A DNA stretch of 21,384 nucleotides, taken from NCBI GenBank assembly GCA_035630195.1, contig DASQLD010000405.1, forward strand, positions 1 through 21,384. The letters are read 5' to 3'. Below, one piece after another: positions 14,333 through 21,384 of this stretch. Made by a program: the position numbers and the translations under genes. Under the pieces are notes generated by a model. That model was given only the letters and a program-made list of their open reading frames with translations. It searched no databases and was not told the origin of the DNA. The stretch is from DASQDN01 sp035630195. Its GTDB lineage: Bacteria; Acidobacteriota; Terriglobia; Bryobacterales; Bryobacteraceae. Numbering within the stretch: the first letter of the stretch is position 1; each line of letters begins with the position of its first letter.

Positions 14333-15538
14333 GTGCTGAAGCGCGTCTTCAAAGCATTTGAATATCGAGATTTCCGACTGCTTTGGTTTGGGGCGTGTAC
14401 ATCGAGTGTCGGCACATGGATGCAGATAGTCGCGCAGAACTGGCTCGTTTTGGAGATTACCAATTCGCCTTTTCTGCTCGGGCTCGACTCGTTCCTGGGA
14501 CAAATCCCCATTTTTCTGTTTTCCCTCATTGGCGGAGTGGTCGCCGATCGCACGGACAGGCGGAAACTGCTGGTTGTCTCGCAATTGGTGCAGATGTCGT
14601 GCGCATTTCTGCTTGCAACGCTCTTTGCACTATCTACTGTCCACGTGTGGCATATTTTGAGTCTGTCGTTTGTGGTCGGTCTTGCACAGGCGTTCGGCGG
14701 ACCAGCCTATCAAGCCTTGATTCCCACCCTCGTGGCGCCAAAAGATCTGGCAAATGCGATCGCCCTTAACTCGATTCAATTCAATCTTGCCCGGGTGATT
14801 GGGCCAATGCTCGGCGGTCTTGCGCTTACCAACTTGGGTCCGGCTTGGTGCTTCACCTTCAACGGAATATCGTTCATCGCAGTGATCATTTCCCTGCTGT
14901 TGCTGCCTGTACGTCCGATCGCGGCCAAAACTGGCGCGTCGGTCCTTACAAGTATCAAAGAAGGACTGAACTTCATTGACAAGCAAGAAGGTATGTCCCC
15001 GCTCATTGTTATCGCGTTCCTGATGACGATGCTCGGAATCCCTCTGATGGTGTTTCTTCCGGTCGTGGTGAAGGACGTTTTCCATATGGGCCCGAAGATT
15101 TTTACTCTTATGCTTTGTATTTCGGGCGGCGGCGCCGTTGTGGGAGCGCTGACTGTGGCGGCATATGGACATATTCAAAAGAAGGGGCTTACGGCGCTGC
15201 TAACGCTTCTTCTGCTTGGCTTCGTTATGGCTGGATTCGGCCTTTCCCGATCGCTGCTGGTGAGTTGTGTTTTGCTGTTTGTCGCAAGCGCAGCGCTGGT
15301 AGGGGTCTTCGCCATGATCAGTTCGCTGGTGCAACTCATTACTCCCGATGCGATGCGAGGTCGCGTGATGAGTGTTTACAATGTTGCATTTCGCGGCGGC
15401 ATGCCGATCGGAAGCCTGATCTCGGGCGAGTTTATTGGCTCCAGTTCGGTTGGGACCGTGCTCGTGATCAACGGCATCGGGCTTTCGTTGCTCGGTCTAT
15501 ATTTCCTTCTTGTGCAACGGCGCGTCGCGCATTTGTAA
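14333..15538 (+). CDS. MFS exporter (MFS_3/EntS-like)
   Basis: 401-residue inner-membrane transporter with 11-12 hydrophobic helices. The N-terminus FKAFEYRDFRLLWFGACTSS and motif A between TM2 and TM3 (GGVVADRTDRR, 67-77) are typical of the MFS_3 group, which includes enterobactin exporters and drug efflux pumps. A second conserved stretch, MRGRVMSVYNVAFRGGMPIG, follows in the C-terminal half. The start is a GTG, 11 nt after the VOC stop; no better in-frame codon precedes the first helix. The substrate is unknown. Pairing with a VOC protein recalls resistance cassettes, but that is only a contextual hint. Confidence 0.88.
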   Translation: MLKRVFKAFEYRDFRLLWFGACTSSVGTWMQIVAQNWLVLEITNSPFLLGLDSFLGQIPIFLFSLIGGVVADRTDRRKLLVVSQLVQMSCAFLLATLFALSTVHVWHILSLSFVVGLAQAFGGPAYQALIPTLVAPKDLANAIALNSIQFNLARVIGPMLGGLALTNLGPAWCFTFNGISFIAVIISLLLLPVRPIAAKTGASVLTSIKEGLNFIDKQEGMSPLIVIAFLMTMLGIPLMVFLPVVVKDVFHMGPKIFTLMLCISGGGAVVGALTVAAYGHIQKKGLTALLTLLLLGFVMAGFGLSRSLLVSCVLLFVASAALVGVFAMISSLVQLITPDAMRGRVMSVYNVAFRGGMPIGSLISGEFIGSSSVGTVLVINGIGLSLLGLYFLLVQRRVAHL

Positions 15539-15549
15539 AATCAAAGCAG

Positions 15550-16233
15550 ATGTTGATTGTTGGTGTTCTTGCCTTCGCCGCCGCTGTGGTTCCTCTGCCG
15601 CCACGCGAGTTAGAGCAAGCTCGTGACAAACAGGATCGGTCGGCGTTAGAGCGTATCGCTTCGACTTACGGGACGACGGCGGCCAAACAGCCGACGGACG
15701 CGCAAGCGCAATATGAATTTGCCAGAGCACAATCGTATCTGGCTGAAGTTGCGACCGAACTCAAAGATAAGAATGGCGGTCGCACGGCGGCTGAGGCCGG
15801 TATAAAAGCCGCGGAACAAGCAGTGGCTTTAAAGGCAGGGGTAGCCGAGTATCATCGACTGCTAGGGACACTTTGCGGTCAGCTCGTTCCGGCCAATGTG
15901 CTTGCGGGTCTGAAGTACGGCAAGTGCGCTATGCAATCGATCAACAAGGCAATTGAACTCGATCCGAAGTCTGCCCTTGCGTACGTCAGTCGGGGTGTCG
16001 GGAATTACTATCTCCCCGCGGCCTTCGGCGGAGGTCCTGAGATTGCGCTAAAGGATTTCGATCAGGCGATTCAACTCGACACGAAGCTCGCTGAAGCCCA
16101 CCTTTGGCGCGGGCTTGCGCTCCGGAAACTGAATCGTAATGTGGACGCCCGCGCGGCCTTCAGCAAGTCCCTCCAATTGAATCCAGCGCGCGTTTGGACA
16201 AAGCTACAGCTAGAAAAGACTCCTCCTCAATGA
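15550..16233 (+). CDS. TPR-repeat protein with signal peptide
   Basis: 227-residue protein with a hydrophobic N-terminus (MLIVGVLAFAAAVV) and tetratricopeptide repeats in most of the rest. The clearest repeats are about 141-177 (SALAYVSRGVGNYY…ALKDFDQAIQLD) and 181-214 (AEAHLWRGLALRKLNRNVDA…). Earlier, more diverged units lie near 55-95 and 99-139. Probably periplasmic or membrane-anchored and acting in protein contacts. The open frame extends far upstream inside the MFS gene, but the ATG at 15550, 11 nt after the MFS stop, is followed at once by the hydrophobic N-terminus and is the sensible start. Its TGA overlaps the ATG of the next gene (ATGA), implying coupled translation. Confidence 0.85.
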   Translation: MLIVGVLAFAAAVVPLPPRELEQARDKQDRSALERIASTYGTTAAKQPTDAQAQYEFARAQSYLAEVATELKDKNGGRTAAEAGIKAAEQAVALKAGVAEYHRLLGTLCGQLVPANVLAGLKYGKCAMQSINKAIELDPKSALAYVSRGVGNYYLPAAFGGGPEIALKDFDQAIQLDTKLAEAHLWRGLALRKLNRNVDARAAFSKSLQLNPARVWTKLQLEKTPPQ

Positions 16234-18029
16234 CGAGGCGCTGGTCTGCCGCACTTGCGCTCCTGGCGTTGACGTCAATCAGTTTTCTCATTTTCCCCGG
16301 TCACACCATTCTTCAGGCAGACACGCAGATTTACATTCCAATTCTCGAGCGTTTGAATGATCCATCCTTGTTTGCGAACGATGAGATGGCGAAACGTCCC
16401 CACGTCCAATTTACGTTCTTCGACGAGGTTGGATTATTGCTGCGGCGTATAACTCGGCTCTCGTTCGAACAAGTGCTGATGGGGCAGCAGTTCGTCTACC
16501 GAGCGGTTGCGATTCTCGGCGTTTATCTTTTGGCGCTGGCGACGGGTTTACGTCCGATTTTGGCGTGGCTTGCAGCAGCGCTTGTCTCTTTAGGGGCAGC
16601 GGTTATAGGACCTGCAGTTTTGATCGTGGAATATGAACCTGTACCGCGCGGTTTCGCATTGCCGTTCGTCGTGTTCTCGCTTGCGATGGTTTCGTATCGG
16701 CGTTGGTTGCTCTCAGCTGCTGCGGCAACAATCGCTTTCGGCTTTCATCCTCCTACCGCACTGGCCTATGGTGTAGCACTTCTTGTCCTACTTCTCTGGA
16801 ACAAGGAGTTCAAGGCTTCGGGTGTTCTAGCGAGTGGACCGCTGGTGATGGTGATCGCGATTCTCGTTCAGGACCCGTCACCGGATAAGCTGCCTCTATT
16901 CCAGCGTATCGATCCAATGCTCGAAGATCTGCAGCGTATGCGCGCAGCGTATAACTGGGTAAGTTTGTGGCTCGGCCGTTGGATTTATCTTTACGTCATC
17001 CTAACCATACTCGGCTTCCTTGCCTGGCTACGGATTAGACGATACTTCTCTCGCGAACTGAATATTCTGGTTCTGGCGCTCTCAATAATCGGATTGCTTA
17101 GTGTGCCTTTGTCGTATCTGCTTCTTGAGCGCATGAAGTTAATGGTTGTTCCACAATTTCAGCCGGGACGCTATCTCCTGTATGTGACGTTCTTCACGAT
17201 TCTGCTGACATCAATCGCAGCGATCCATGCGGGGGCCCGCGGATCTTACGTCGAAGCAGTGCTGTTCTTTCTTGTTCCGCTTGGCATGGCCGCTACGGAA
17301 TGGGATCCGGCAAAGCTTCTCGGAACAAGATCCGCCGTCGTACTCATACTCGCGCTCGGTTGTGCCTGGTCAGTAAGGCAGCAACAGCCGTGGCTGATTG
17401 CTATCGCCGGACTTCTTTCCTTCTTTGCTCTCTCTTGGATCGGCGTCCAGAACTATGCGGAAGTCCATAGTGATGACCTTGATCGGCTCGCAGGTTGGGC
17501 GTTAGCGAACACGAGTAAGGACGCGGTTTTTCAGTTTGCGGATTCGGAGAAGAAGCTCGACCCGGGAATTTTTCGAGCGAGAGCCAAACGCGCTCTGTAC
17601 GTAGATTGGAAGAGCGGCGGTCAAGTGAACTTCCTGCGCGACTTTTCGGTCTTGTGGCGTGATCGATGGGACCTGTTGGGGCGACAACAGGACATAGATG
17701 TCTATCGCAAACTAGGAATTGACTACGTAGTGTTTCAGGCCTCCAATAAGCAACCGGCACAGACGCCGGTATATGAGAACGCTCGGTGGGTAGTCTACGA
17801 TTTGAGGAAATCGTCGACTTCTTTGCGAGATGGCACCGAGGCTTGGGCTCCAGCACGGGTCACGGAGATGGCTGCGGCAGCATTGGCGAATCGTAGCGCT
17901 TGTTCTACGGCCAAGCCTTCGGTGAGCGCCACGGCGAGTCCTGCGTTGAATGTGTCACCGGCCGCCGTAGTGTCGGCAACATCAACTGCAAACCCGGGCG
18001 CATGGATGCCAATGTTAACGTCGGCATAG
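16230..18029 (+). CDS. Polytopic membrane protein (DUF6798/GT-C-like), C-terminus overrunning rbsK antisense
   Basis: Membrane protein of unknown activity, 599 codons from the ATG at 16230 (ATGA overlap with the TPR gene; an ATG at 16194 is less likely). After the first helix comes an extracytoplasmic loop with DTQIYIPILERLNDPSLF and FTFFDEVG, followed by about ten helices to residue 420. A soluble tail contains WALANTSKDAVFQFAD, LYVDWKS and WRDRWDLL. The layout recalls GT-C glycosyltransferases and DUF6798 proteins; I cannot identify catalytic residues with certainty. The natural end appears to be near WVVYDLRK (about 17810). Beyond it the frame stays open for about 73 codons (A/S/T-rich, antisense to ribokinase), so the stop has probably been lost or moved. 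Confidence 0.75.
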   Translation: MTRRWSAALALLALTSISFLIFPGHTILQADTQIYIPILERLNDPSLFANDEMAKRPHVQFTFFDEVGLLLRRITRLSFEQVLMGQQFVYRAVAILGVYLLALATGLRPILAWLAAALVSLGAAVIGPAVLIVEYEPVPRGFALPFVVFSLAMVSYRRWLLSAAAATIAFGFHPPTALAYGVALLVLLLWNKEFKASGVLASGPLVMVIAILVQDPSPDKLPLFQRIDPMLEDLQRMRAAYNWVSLWLGRWIYLYVILTILGFLAWLRIRRYFSRELNILVLALSIIGLLSVPLSYLLLERMKLMVVPQFQPGRYLLYVTFFTILLTSIAAIHAGARGSYVEAVLFFLVPLGMAATEWDPAKLLGTRSAVVLILALGCAWSVRQQQPWLIAIAGLLSFFALSWIGVQNYAEVHSDDLDRLAGWALANTSKDAVFQFADSEKKLDPGIFRARAKRALYVDWKSGGQVNFLRDFSVLWRDRWDLLGRQQDIDVYRKLGIDYVVFQASNKQPAQTPVYENARWVVYDLRKSSTSLRDGTEAWAPARVTEMAAAALANRSACSTAKPSVSATASPALNVSPAAVVSATSTANPGAWMPMLTSA

Positions 18030-18724
18030 TAGCACCCTTGTTCGCCAAGTTTTAAGACAACGGCGGCAGAACCCATTTGCAGAAGTTCACGAGCGAGAGC
18101 AGGGGCTTCTTGCACAGTTACTCTTCCCGGCGCGCGTCCCAAGAGCATACACGCCTCACTTTCATTGGGAGTAAGGATGTCTACGCTTGTTAAGAGCTCT
18201 CGCGACAGTCTCTGCGCAGGCGCAGGATCTAGAATTGTCTTCGCGCCTTCCCGTTTGGCGAGACGAAGCGCCGCTTGTACAGTGTCCAGTGGAGTCTCAA
18301 GCTGGAACAGAGCGTAGCGAGAATTCCTGAAACTTGATCGAGCGCCTTCAATGTCACTTGGTGGAAACGCGCTATTAGCGCCCGAAACAACGACAATCGA
18401 GTTCTGGCCACTCGCATCGACACCGATGAAGGCAACGCCTGTCGATTCGCTCCGGACTGCAGATACGGCGCTCACATCGACACCCGCCGCGGCCAAACTG
18501 GCCTTCAAGTGATCGGCAAACACGTCGTATCCCACGCGTCCGACCATACGGACAAGCGCTTCAACTGCAAGACGCCCAGCTGCGCAGGCTTGGTTTGCGC
18601 CCTTACCACCCGGGATCATTTGAAAACTGCGCCCGAGAACGGTCTCGCCAGGAGCGGGCAGATGCTCCGTCCGAACGACGAAGTCCATATTTAAACTTCC
18701 AAGGACGACGATGGCGGGCTTCAC
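17795..18724 (-). CDS. rbsK: Ribokinase (PfkB family)
   Basis: Cytoplasmic sugar kinase, 309 residues, normal length for ribokinase; it phosphorylates D-ribose at O5 with ATP. Sequence marks: N-terminal VLGSLNMDFVV, the PfkB signature 1 region PGGKGANQA (38-46), and the DPAPA and TPNESEA segments. Signature 2 is DTTAAGDTFNAGLAVAL (251-267) with the catalytic base D257. The C-terminal NAAAAISVTRAGAQASVP is typical of ribokinase and argues that the annotated 3' end is real. The start is GTG (18724), since the frame opens with VVLGSLNMD right after it; the ribosome site is weak. It follows the DUF507 gene by 28 nt on the same strand. Its last 235 nt overlap the plus-strand membrane-protein frame. 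Confidence 0.93.
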   Translation of the reverse strand: MKPAIVVLGSLNMDFVVRTEHLPAPGETVLGRSFQMIPGGKGANQACAAGRLAVEALVRMVGRVGYDVFADHLKASLAAAGVDVSAVSAVRSESTGVAFIGVDASGQNSIVVVSGANSAFPPSDIEGARSSFRNSRYALFQLETPLDTVQAALRLAKREGAKTILDPAPAQRLSRELLTSVDILTPNESEACMLLGRAPGRVTVQEAPALARELLQMGSAAVVLKLGEQGCYYADVNIGIHAPGFAVDVADTTAAGDTFNAGLAVALTEGLAVEQALRFANAAAAISVTRAGAQASVPSRKEVDDFLKS

Positions 18725-18752
18725 GGTGTTGGGTGGAATGCTCCGGCGGGAT

Positions 18753-19340
18753 CTACCTTGTGAGATCGATGCCTAGTTTCTTAAGCTCTTCGGCGTAATA
18801 CCGCTTGTGAAGAAGATCCCACTCTTCGGTACCTTCAGCGATCTCGCGCTTCTGCGTCTTGATCTTCGCGCGAGCCGCCTTCTCTACCTTTTCTTCCGCG
18901 ACCAGGGTATCGGTGATGAATCCGACGATCTGTAGTCGAATATCATTCTGGTCTTTCTTTAACCGTATATGCCTAGCCTTTCGCATAGCGATGACAAGTT
19001 TGTGAGAGATGTCGGTAATCTTGTCTCGAGAAAGCTTCATCTGGTCGCCGGTGTCCCTCCCCGACGCGCGGACGATCTTTCGCTGCTGAACCAAAGTATT
19101 CTTAATACGACGGAACATCTCCTGGTAGCTAACGCCTTCGCGGCGCATGTAGTCGGCGTATTGGTCGAGGATGTCGCGGACCTCGTCGTTCAACTGATCT
19201 TCAGCGGAAAGCTCATCGGTGATCAAATCCGTGAACAGTTCAACAGCGGCTTGGGGCTCGGTAGTCTCGAACTGCTGAGGAGTCATTCTCTCCACAAGCC
19301 TGCGAGAGAGATAGGCAACGAATTCGCGGGCTAACAACAT
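18753..19340 (-). CDS. Tandem DUF507 protein
   Basis: 195-residue cytoplasmic, helix-rich protein made of two DUF507-like halves. The C-terminal half (about 101-195) is a canonical copy: MKLSRDKITDISHKLV, then DIRLQIVGFITDTLVAEEKV, then KREIAEGTEEWDLLHKRYYAEELKKLGI. The N-terminal half (1-92) matches in outline: LLAREFVAYLSRRLVERM, AVELFTDLITDELSAEDQL, NDEVRDILDQ…YQEMFRRIKNTLV. The family's function is not established to my knowledge. Single-domain DUF507 proteins are about 90-100 residues, so this is a duplication or fusion of two genes. It is divergent from lexA, sharing a 135-nt intergenic region, and lies 28 nt upstream of ribokinase. No clear ribosome site precedes the ATG. Confidence 0.85.
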   Translation of the reverse strand: MLLAREFVAYLSRRLVERMTPQQFETTEPQAAVELFTDLITDELSAEDQLNDEVRDILDQYADYMRREGVSYQEMFRRIKNTLVQQRKIVRASGRDTGDQMKLSRDKITDISHKLVIAMRKARHIRLKKDQNDIRLQIVGFITDTLVAEEKVEKAARAKIKTQKREIAEGTEEWDLLHKRYYAEELKKLGIDLTR

Positions 19341-19434
19341 GTGCGGGGTGAACCCAGTTTATCATCCTGAGCGCCAAGAAATGCATTTTATTGGGGCTAG
19401 AGAACCACCCAAACATTTCCTGGAAACTTTGTTG

Positions 19435-19463
19435 TTGACTTTCGTCCTTTGTTCGCCAACAAT
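19435..19463 (+). promoter_or_regulatory. lexA promoter (TTGACT-17-AACAAT)
   Basis: TTGACT at 19435-19440 and AACAAT at 19458-19463 are separated by exactly 17 nt, a good sigma-70 arrangement, and the lexA ATG follows 12 nt later. The leader is therefore only about 5 nt, with no strong ribosome site. Confidence 0.65.
19449..19462. promoter_or_regulatory. Inverted repeat TTGTT-N4-AACAA: candidate LexA operator
   Basis: A perfect 5-bp inverted repeat with a 4-nt spacer covers the spacer end and nearly all of the -10 box of the lexA promoter. This is the position expected of a self-repressing operator. It differs from the E. coli (CTGT-N8-ACAG) and Bacillus (GAAC-N4-GTTC) boxes. A second half-match, CTTTGTTG, sits just upstream at about 19428-19435. 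Confidence 0.5.
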
Positions 19464-19475
19464 TAAAAGAAGATC

Positions 19476-20108
19476 ATGGCGCTAACCAGACGACAAAAAG
19501 AATTCCTGGACTTCCTGGTCGGATTCACAGATTCGAACGGCTATAGCCCAAGTTATGAGGAGATCGCTTCGGCACTCGACCTGGCATCGCTCGCTACCGT
19601 TCATAAACACGTGTCAGCGCTCGAATTGAAGGGTTATCTTCATCGCGGCTTCAATCAGAGCCGGTCTCTTGAAGTATCTCCAAAGTATTTGCAGGAGTTT
19701 CGCGAAGCAAGACTGGCTTCGTTTCCGCCTGCTGAAGTTCCCTTACTGGGACGCATCGCTGCGGGCTCACCGGTAGAAGCGATCCAAGGTACCGAACGGC
19801 TGAGTTTTCAGGACTACGTCGGCGATCCGAACACTTTCGCCCTCGAGGTTCGGGGGGAGTCGATGATTGAAGACCACATCTGCAACGGCGATTTCGTGCT
19901 TGTGGAGAAGCAAACCGAAGTGAAAGACGGCGACATCGTGGTCGCCCTTGTCGATGGTAGCGACGCTACCCTAAAGCGGTTTTACCGTGAACCGGATGGT
20001 TCAATTCGCTTACAGCCGGCAAACTCCGCAATGCAACCGATCCGAGTAGCGCCCTCGGCGCTACAGGTTCAAGGCCGCGTTCTGGCTGTTCTACGCAAGT
20101 TTCGCTAA
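19476..20108 (+). CDS. lexA: LexA SOS repressor
   Basis: Transcriptional repressor of the SOS response that self-cleaves when RecA filaments form. The 210-residue protein has an N-terminal winged helix-turn-helix: LTRRQKEFLDFLVGF, then YSPSYEEIASALDLASLATV, then KHVSALELKGYL. The C-terminal S24 peptidase domain has the cleavage bond A96-G97 in GRIAAGSPVEA, nucleophile S129 in RGESMIEDHI and general base K167 in DATLKRFY, all in the expected positions. It is transcribed from a promoter overlapped by a candidate operator. Its 3' end overlaps the convergent DUF2934 gene by 18 nt. The recognition helix (SLATVHKHVSALELKGY) resembles the standard one, but the local palindrome suggests a lineage-specific box. 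Confidence 0.96.
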   Translation: MALTRRQKEFLDFLVGFTDSNGYSPSYEEIASALDLASLATVHKHVSALELKGYLHRGFNQSRSLEVSPKYLQEFREARLASFPPAEVPLLGRIAAGSPVEAIQGTERLSFQDYVGDPNTFALEVRGESMIEDHICNGDFVLVEKQTEVKDGDIVVALVDGSDATLKRFYREPDGSIRLQPANSAMQPIRVAPSALQVQGRVLAVLRKFR

Positions 20109-20402
20109 CTCGCTCTCGGCCCGCAGCCAGTCCTGATCCGACGATCCGCCCTGTCGGCCTCGCGCTTCCCAAAAACTGTACGCGAGACGCGCGATTGCAT
20201 CATGGGTTGCTGGAATAGAAACCGGCGCTTCCATGACAGCATCGACTACAGGATCTATGGTTGATTTAGTGTGATGTTTGTGCGCCGCTTTGGCAGTAAC
20301 GGTCTTCGGCTTCCCGGCCGACGAATTTCTTACCGTTTTCTTGACTGGTTCAGCAACAAGAGGCGCAGGTTCAGCAGCTTCAACGGGTTTACGTCTGGGC
20401 AT
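20091..20402 (-). CDS. DUF2934-domain protein
   Basis: 103-residue basic protein. The N-terminal 55 residues are low in complexity (Pro/Ala/Lys/Val, with AAHKHHTKS) and probably disordered. The C-terminal part, AIARLAYSFWEARGRQGGS and DQDWLRAESEL, matches the short DUF2934 motif (AYxLWExRGxxxGxxxxxWxxAE), common in acidobacteria and proteobacteria and of unknown role. The ATG at 20402 lies 5 nt after a perfect TATAAT, so the message may be leaderless. The last 18 nt overlap the 3' end of lexA on the opposite strand. Confidence 0.8.
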   Translation of the reverse strand: MPRRKPVEAAEPAPLVAEPVKKTVRNSSAGKPKTVTAKAAHKHHTKSTIDPVVDAVMEAPVSIPATHDAIARLAYSFWEARGRQGGSSDQDWLRAESELAKLA

Positions 20403-20407
20403 AAAGG

Positions 20408-20413
20408 ATTATA
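20408..20413 (-). promoter_or_regulatory. Extended -10 box TGATATAAT directly before the DUF2934 start
   Basis: On the minus strand TGATATAAT is a full extended -10 element, and only CCTTT separates it from the ATG. There is no room for a ribosome site, which points to a leaderless transcript. The -35 is not obvious. Confidence 0.55.
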
Positions 20414-20542
20414 TCACGCCCGAAACGTTTGCGCCTGAATATGTTTGCCCTAACGGTGGGCATGGGTTATTGCCATATTCTGCACTCTCTGATGGAACAT
20501 TCACGTATTCAGTTAGCGTAAGAGTGTTAAGGGATGAAAATC

Positions 20543-21139
20543 ATGCTGAAAATGGGCGTATCGGTCGCTACTAGTTTGTTGTTCCTTGCCAGCGGAGCAT
20601 TAGCGGAAAAGCGAGGCAACTGTGATGAAAGTTTTGATGTGCCATTTCGCGCCGGCTCCGAGCTCCATTTGGATCTTCGCGCGGGTGACATCAACATCCT
20701 TGGAACTGATGAGCCAATAGTGCGGGTCAGATGCTACGTGAAGGAATCCGGCCGCGCGAAGGACGTGTCCGTTATATTCGACGAGGGTAAGCAGTTCGGC
20801 CGGCTCAGCATTAAGGGTGGACCCAACAATGAAGTTCGAATGGATATTCAAGTTCCCAGGCGGTCGCACTTAATCGTCCGATCGACGGCTGGCAATCTCG
20901 AACTCACAGGCGTTGACGGTCATAAAGATGTATCGATGCGCGCCGGTGATCTCACAATCGATGTTGGCGACGCGGGCGATTACTCCTTGGCCGAAGCGTC
21001 TGTAACCGCAGGCGACCTAAAAGCGAGCGCCTTTGGCGTACATAAGGGCGGCCTCTTCCGTTCGTTCAGACGAGAGAATTCCACCGGCAAGTATCATCTC
21101 CGCGCCAGCCTGTGGGCCGGAGATTTGAAGCTCAAGTAA
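20543..21139 (+). CDS. Secreted DUF4097-like beta-repeat protein
   Basis: Exported protein of about 198 residues: MLKMGVSVATSLLFLASGALA is a clear signal peptide. The mature part consists of short beta strands with recurring AGD(I/L) turns: DLRAGDINI, RSTAGNLEL, MRAGDLTID, VTAGDLKAS, LWAGDLKLK. This right-handed beta-helix-like pattern is that of DUF4097/adhesin-head proteins, sometimes linked to envelope stress. The frame opens at 20534, but AAGGG abuts that codon with no spacing. The ATG at 20543 has a proper 9-nt spacing and is preferred. The stop lies 9 nt from the stop of the convergent acyltransferase gene. Confidence 0.8.
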   Translation: MLKMGVSVATSLLFLASGALAEKRGNCDESFDVPFRAGSELHLDLRAGDINILGTDEPIVRVRCYVKESGRAKDVSVIFDEGKQFGRLSIKGGPNNEVRMDIQVPRRSHLIVRSTAGNLELTGVDGHKDVSMRAGDLTIDVGDAGDYSLAEASVTAGDLKASAFGVHKGGLFRSFRRENSTGKYHLRASLWAGDLKLK

Positions 21140-21148
21140 GCCGTTGTT

Positions 21149-21384
21149 TCAATAGAGTGAACCTTCGCCTGCTGGTCTCGTCTTCCAGCGGCGATGTATC
21201 CAGAACCATTGGTCGGGATACTGGCGGACTACTTGCTCGAGACAAGAGTGCAACAACTGGGCATCGGCCTGGACGTCGCCGGTGAATTCGAGCAAGGGAT
21301 AGAAGCGCAGCACGTAGCGCTGTTCTGCCTCCGACCACAATGCAAATCCGGGAATCACAGCCGCCTTGCTGCTATGCGCGATCC
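21149..21384 (-). CDS. LpxL/HtrB-type lipid A acyltransferase, C-terminal fragment (5' end outside window)
   Basis: The last 78 codons of a minus-strand gene run off the right edge. The visible part, HSSKAAVIPGFALWSE, then RYVLRFYPLLEF, then a C-terminal PDQWFWIHRRWKTRP, matches the end of lauroyl/myristoyl acyltransferases of the LpxL family. These add secondary acyl chains to lipid A at the inner membrane. The catalytic HX4D motif would lie upstream, outside the window. Its presence argues for a Gram-negative envelope with LPS. Confidence 0.85.
   Translation of the reverse strand, partial: IAHSSKAAVIPGFALWSEAEQRYVLRFYPLLEFTGDVQADAQLLHSCLEQVVRQYPDQWFWIHRRWKTRPAGEGSLY

Noticed and set aside
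14630..15178. 182-codon minus-strand open frame
   Set aside because: Antisense shadow of the MFS transporter; composition is hydrophilic and repetitive (His/Arg/Gln), as expected from the complement of membrane codons.
15115..15549. Upstream extension of the TPR frame
   Set aside because: It overlaps the MFS gene in another frame; the signal-like N-terminus begins at 15550, just after the MFS stop.

Overview
The window reads as chromosomal DNA from a free-living Gram-negative bacterium, most plausibly an acidobacterium of the Solibacter/Bryobacter type. That placement is inferred from gene content: DUF507, DUF2934, SYLF-domain and DUF4097-type secreted proteins, a long LexA, and a relic of a transposase family I associate with soil acidobacteria. 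No rRNA or other phylogenetic marker is present. An LpxL-type acyltransferase at the right edge supports an LPS-bearing outer membrane. Coding density is high apart from two gaps at 6409-7024 and 7712-8640.

Layout. 1-652 (-) is a ZIP metal transporter cut by the left edge. 720-4342 (+) is a tight three-gene operon: a CpaA-type prepilin peptidase, a PAS-GAF-GGDEF-EAL c-di-GMP protein and a MurG-like glycosyltransferase, each separated by 4 nt. 4519-6408 (-) is a large secreted protein built from a duplicated module. 7025-7711 (-) is a SYLF lipid-binding protein. The following gap holds a decayed integrase-type transposase (about 7979-8316). Next on the minus strand come tRNA-Leu(CAA), an orphan Cas6-family protein and an SGNH hydrolase; the Cas6 and hydrolase genes overlap by 4 nt.

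10385-18029 (+) is a long same-strand run: HAD phosphatase, a hybrid histidine kinase whose ATP-binding and receiver motifs are degenerate, a small secreted protein, a VOC protein, an MFS exporter, a TPR protein and a polytopic membrane protein. The last of these runs 235 nt into the antisense 3' end of ribokinase. 17795-19340 (-) carries ribokinase and a tandem DUF507 protein. They diverge from lexA (19476, +), whose promoter overlaps a perfect inverted repeat that is a likely self-operator. The window closes with a DUF2934 protein (-), a DUF4097-like secreted protein (+) and the LpxL fragment (-).

The most unusual elements are (i) the Cas6-like RNA endonuclease homologue with no CRISPR array or other cas gene in view, coupled to an esterase gene and abutting a tRNA gene; (ii) the hybrid kinase with an intact phospho-acceptor His but eroded ATP-binding boxes and a receiver lacking its Asp; (iii) several -10-like boxes placed 5-9 nt before start codons, suggesting leaderless transcripts. 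I see no complete mobile element, no CRISPR array and no clear multi-gene defence island.
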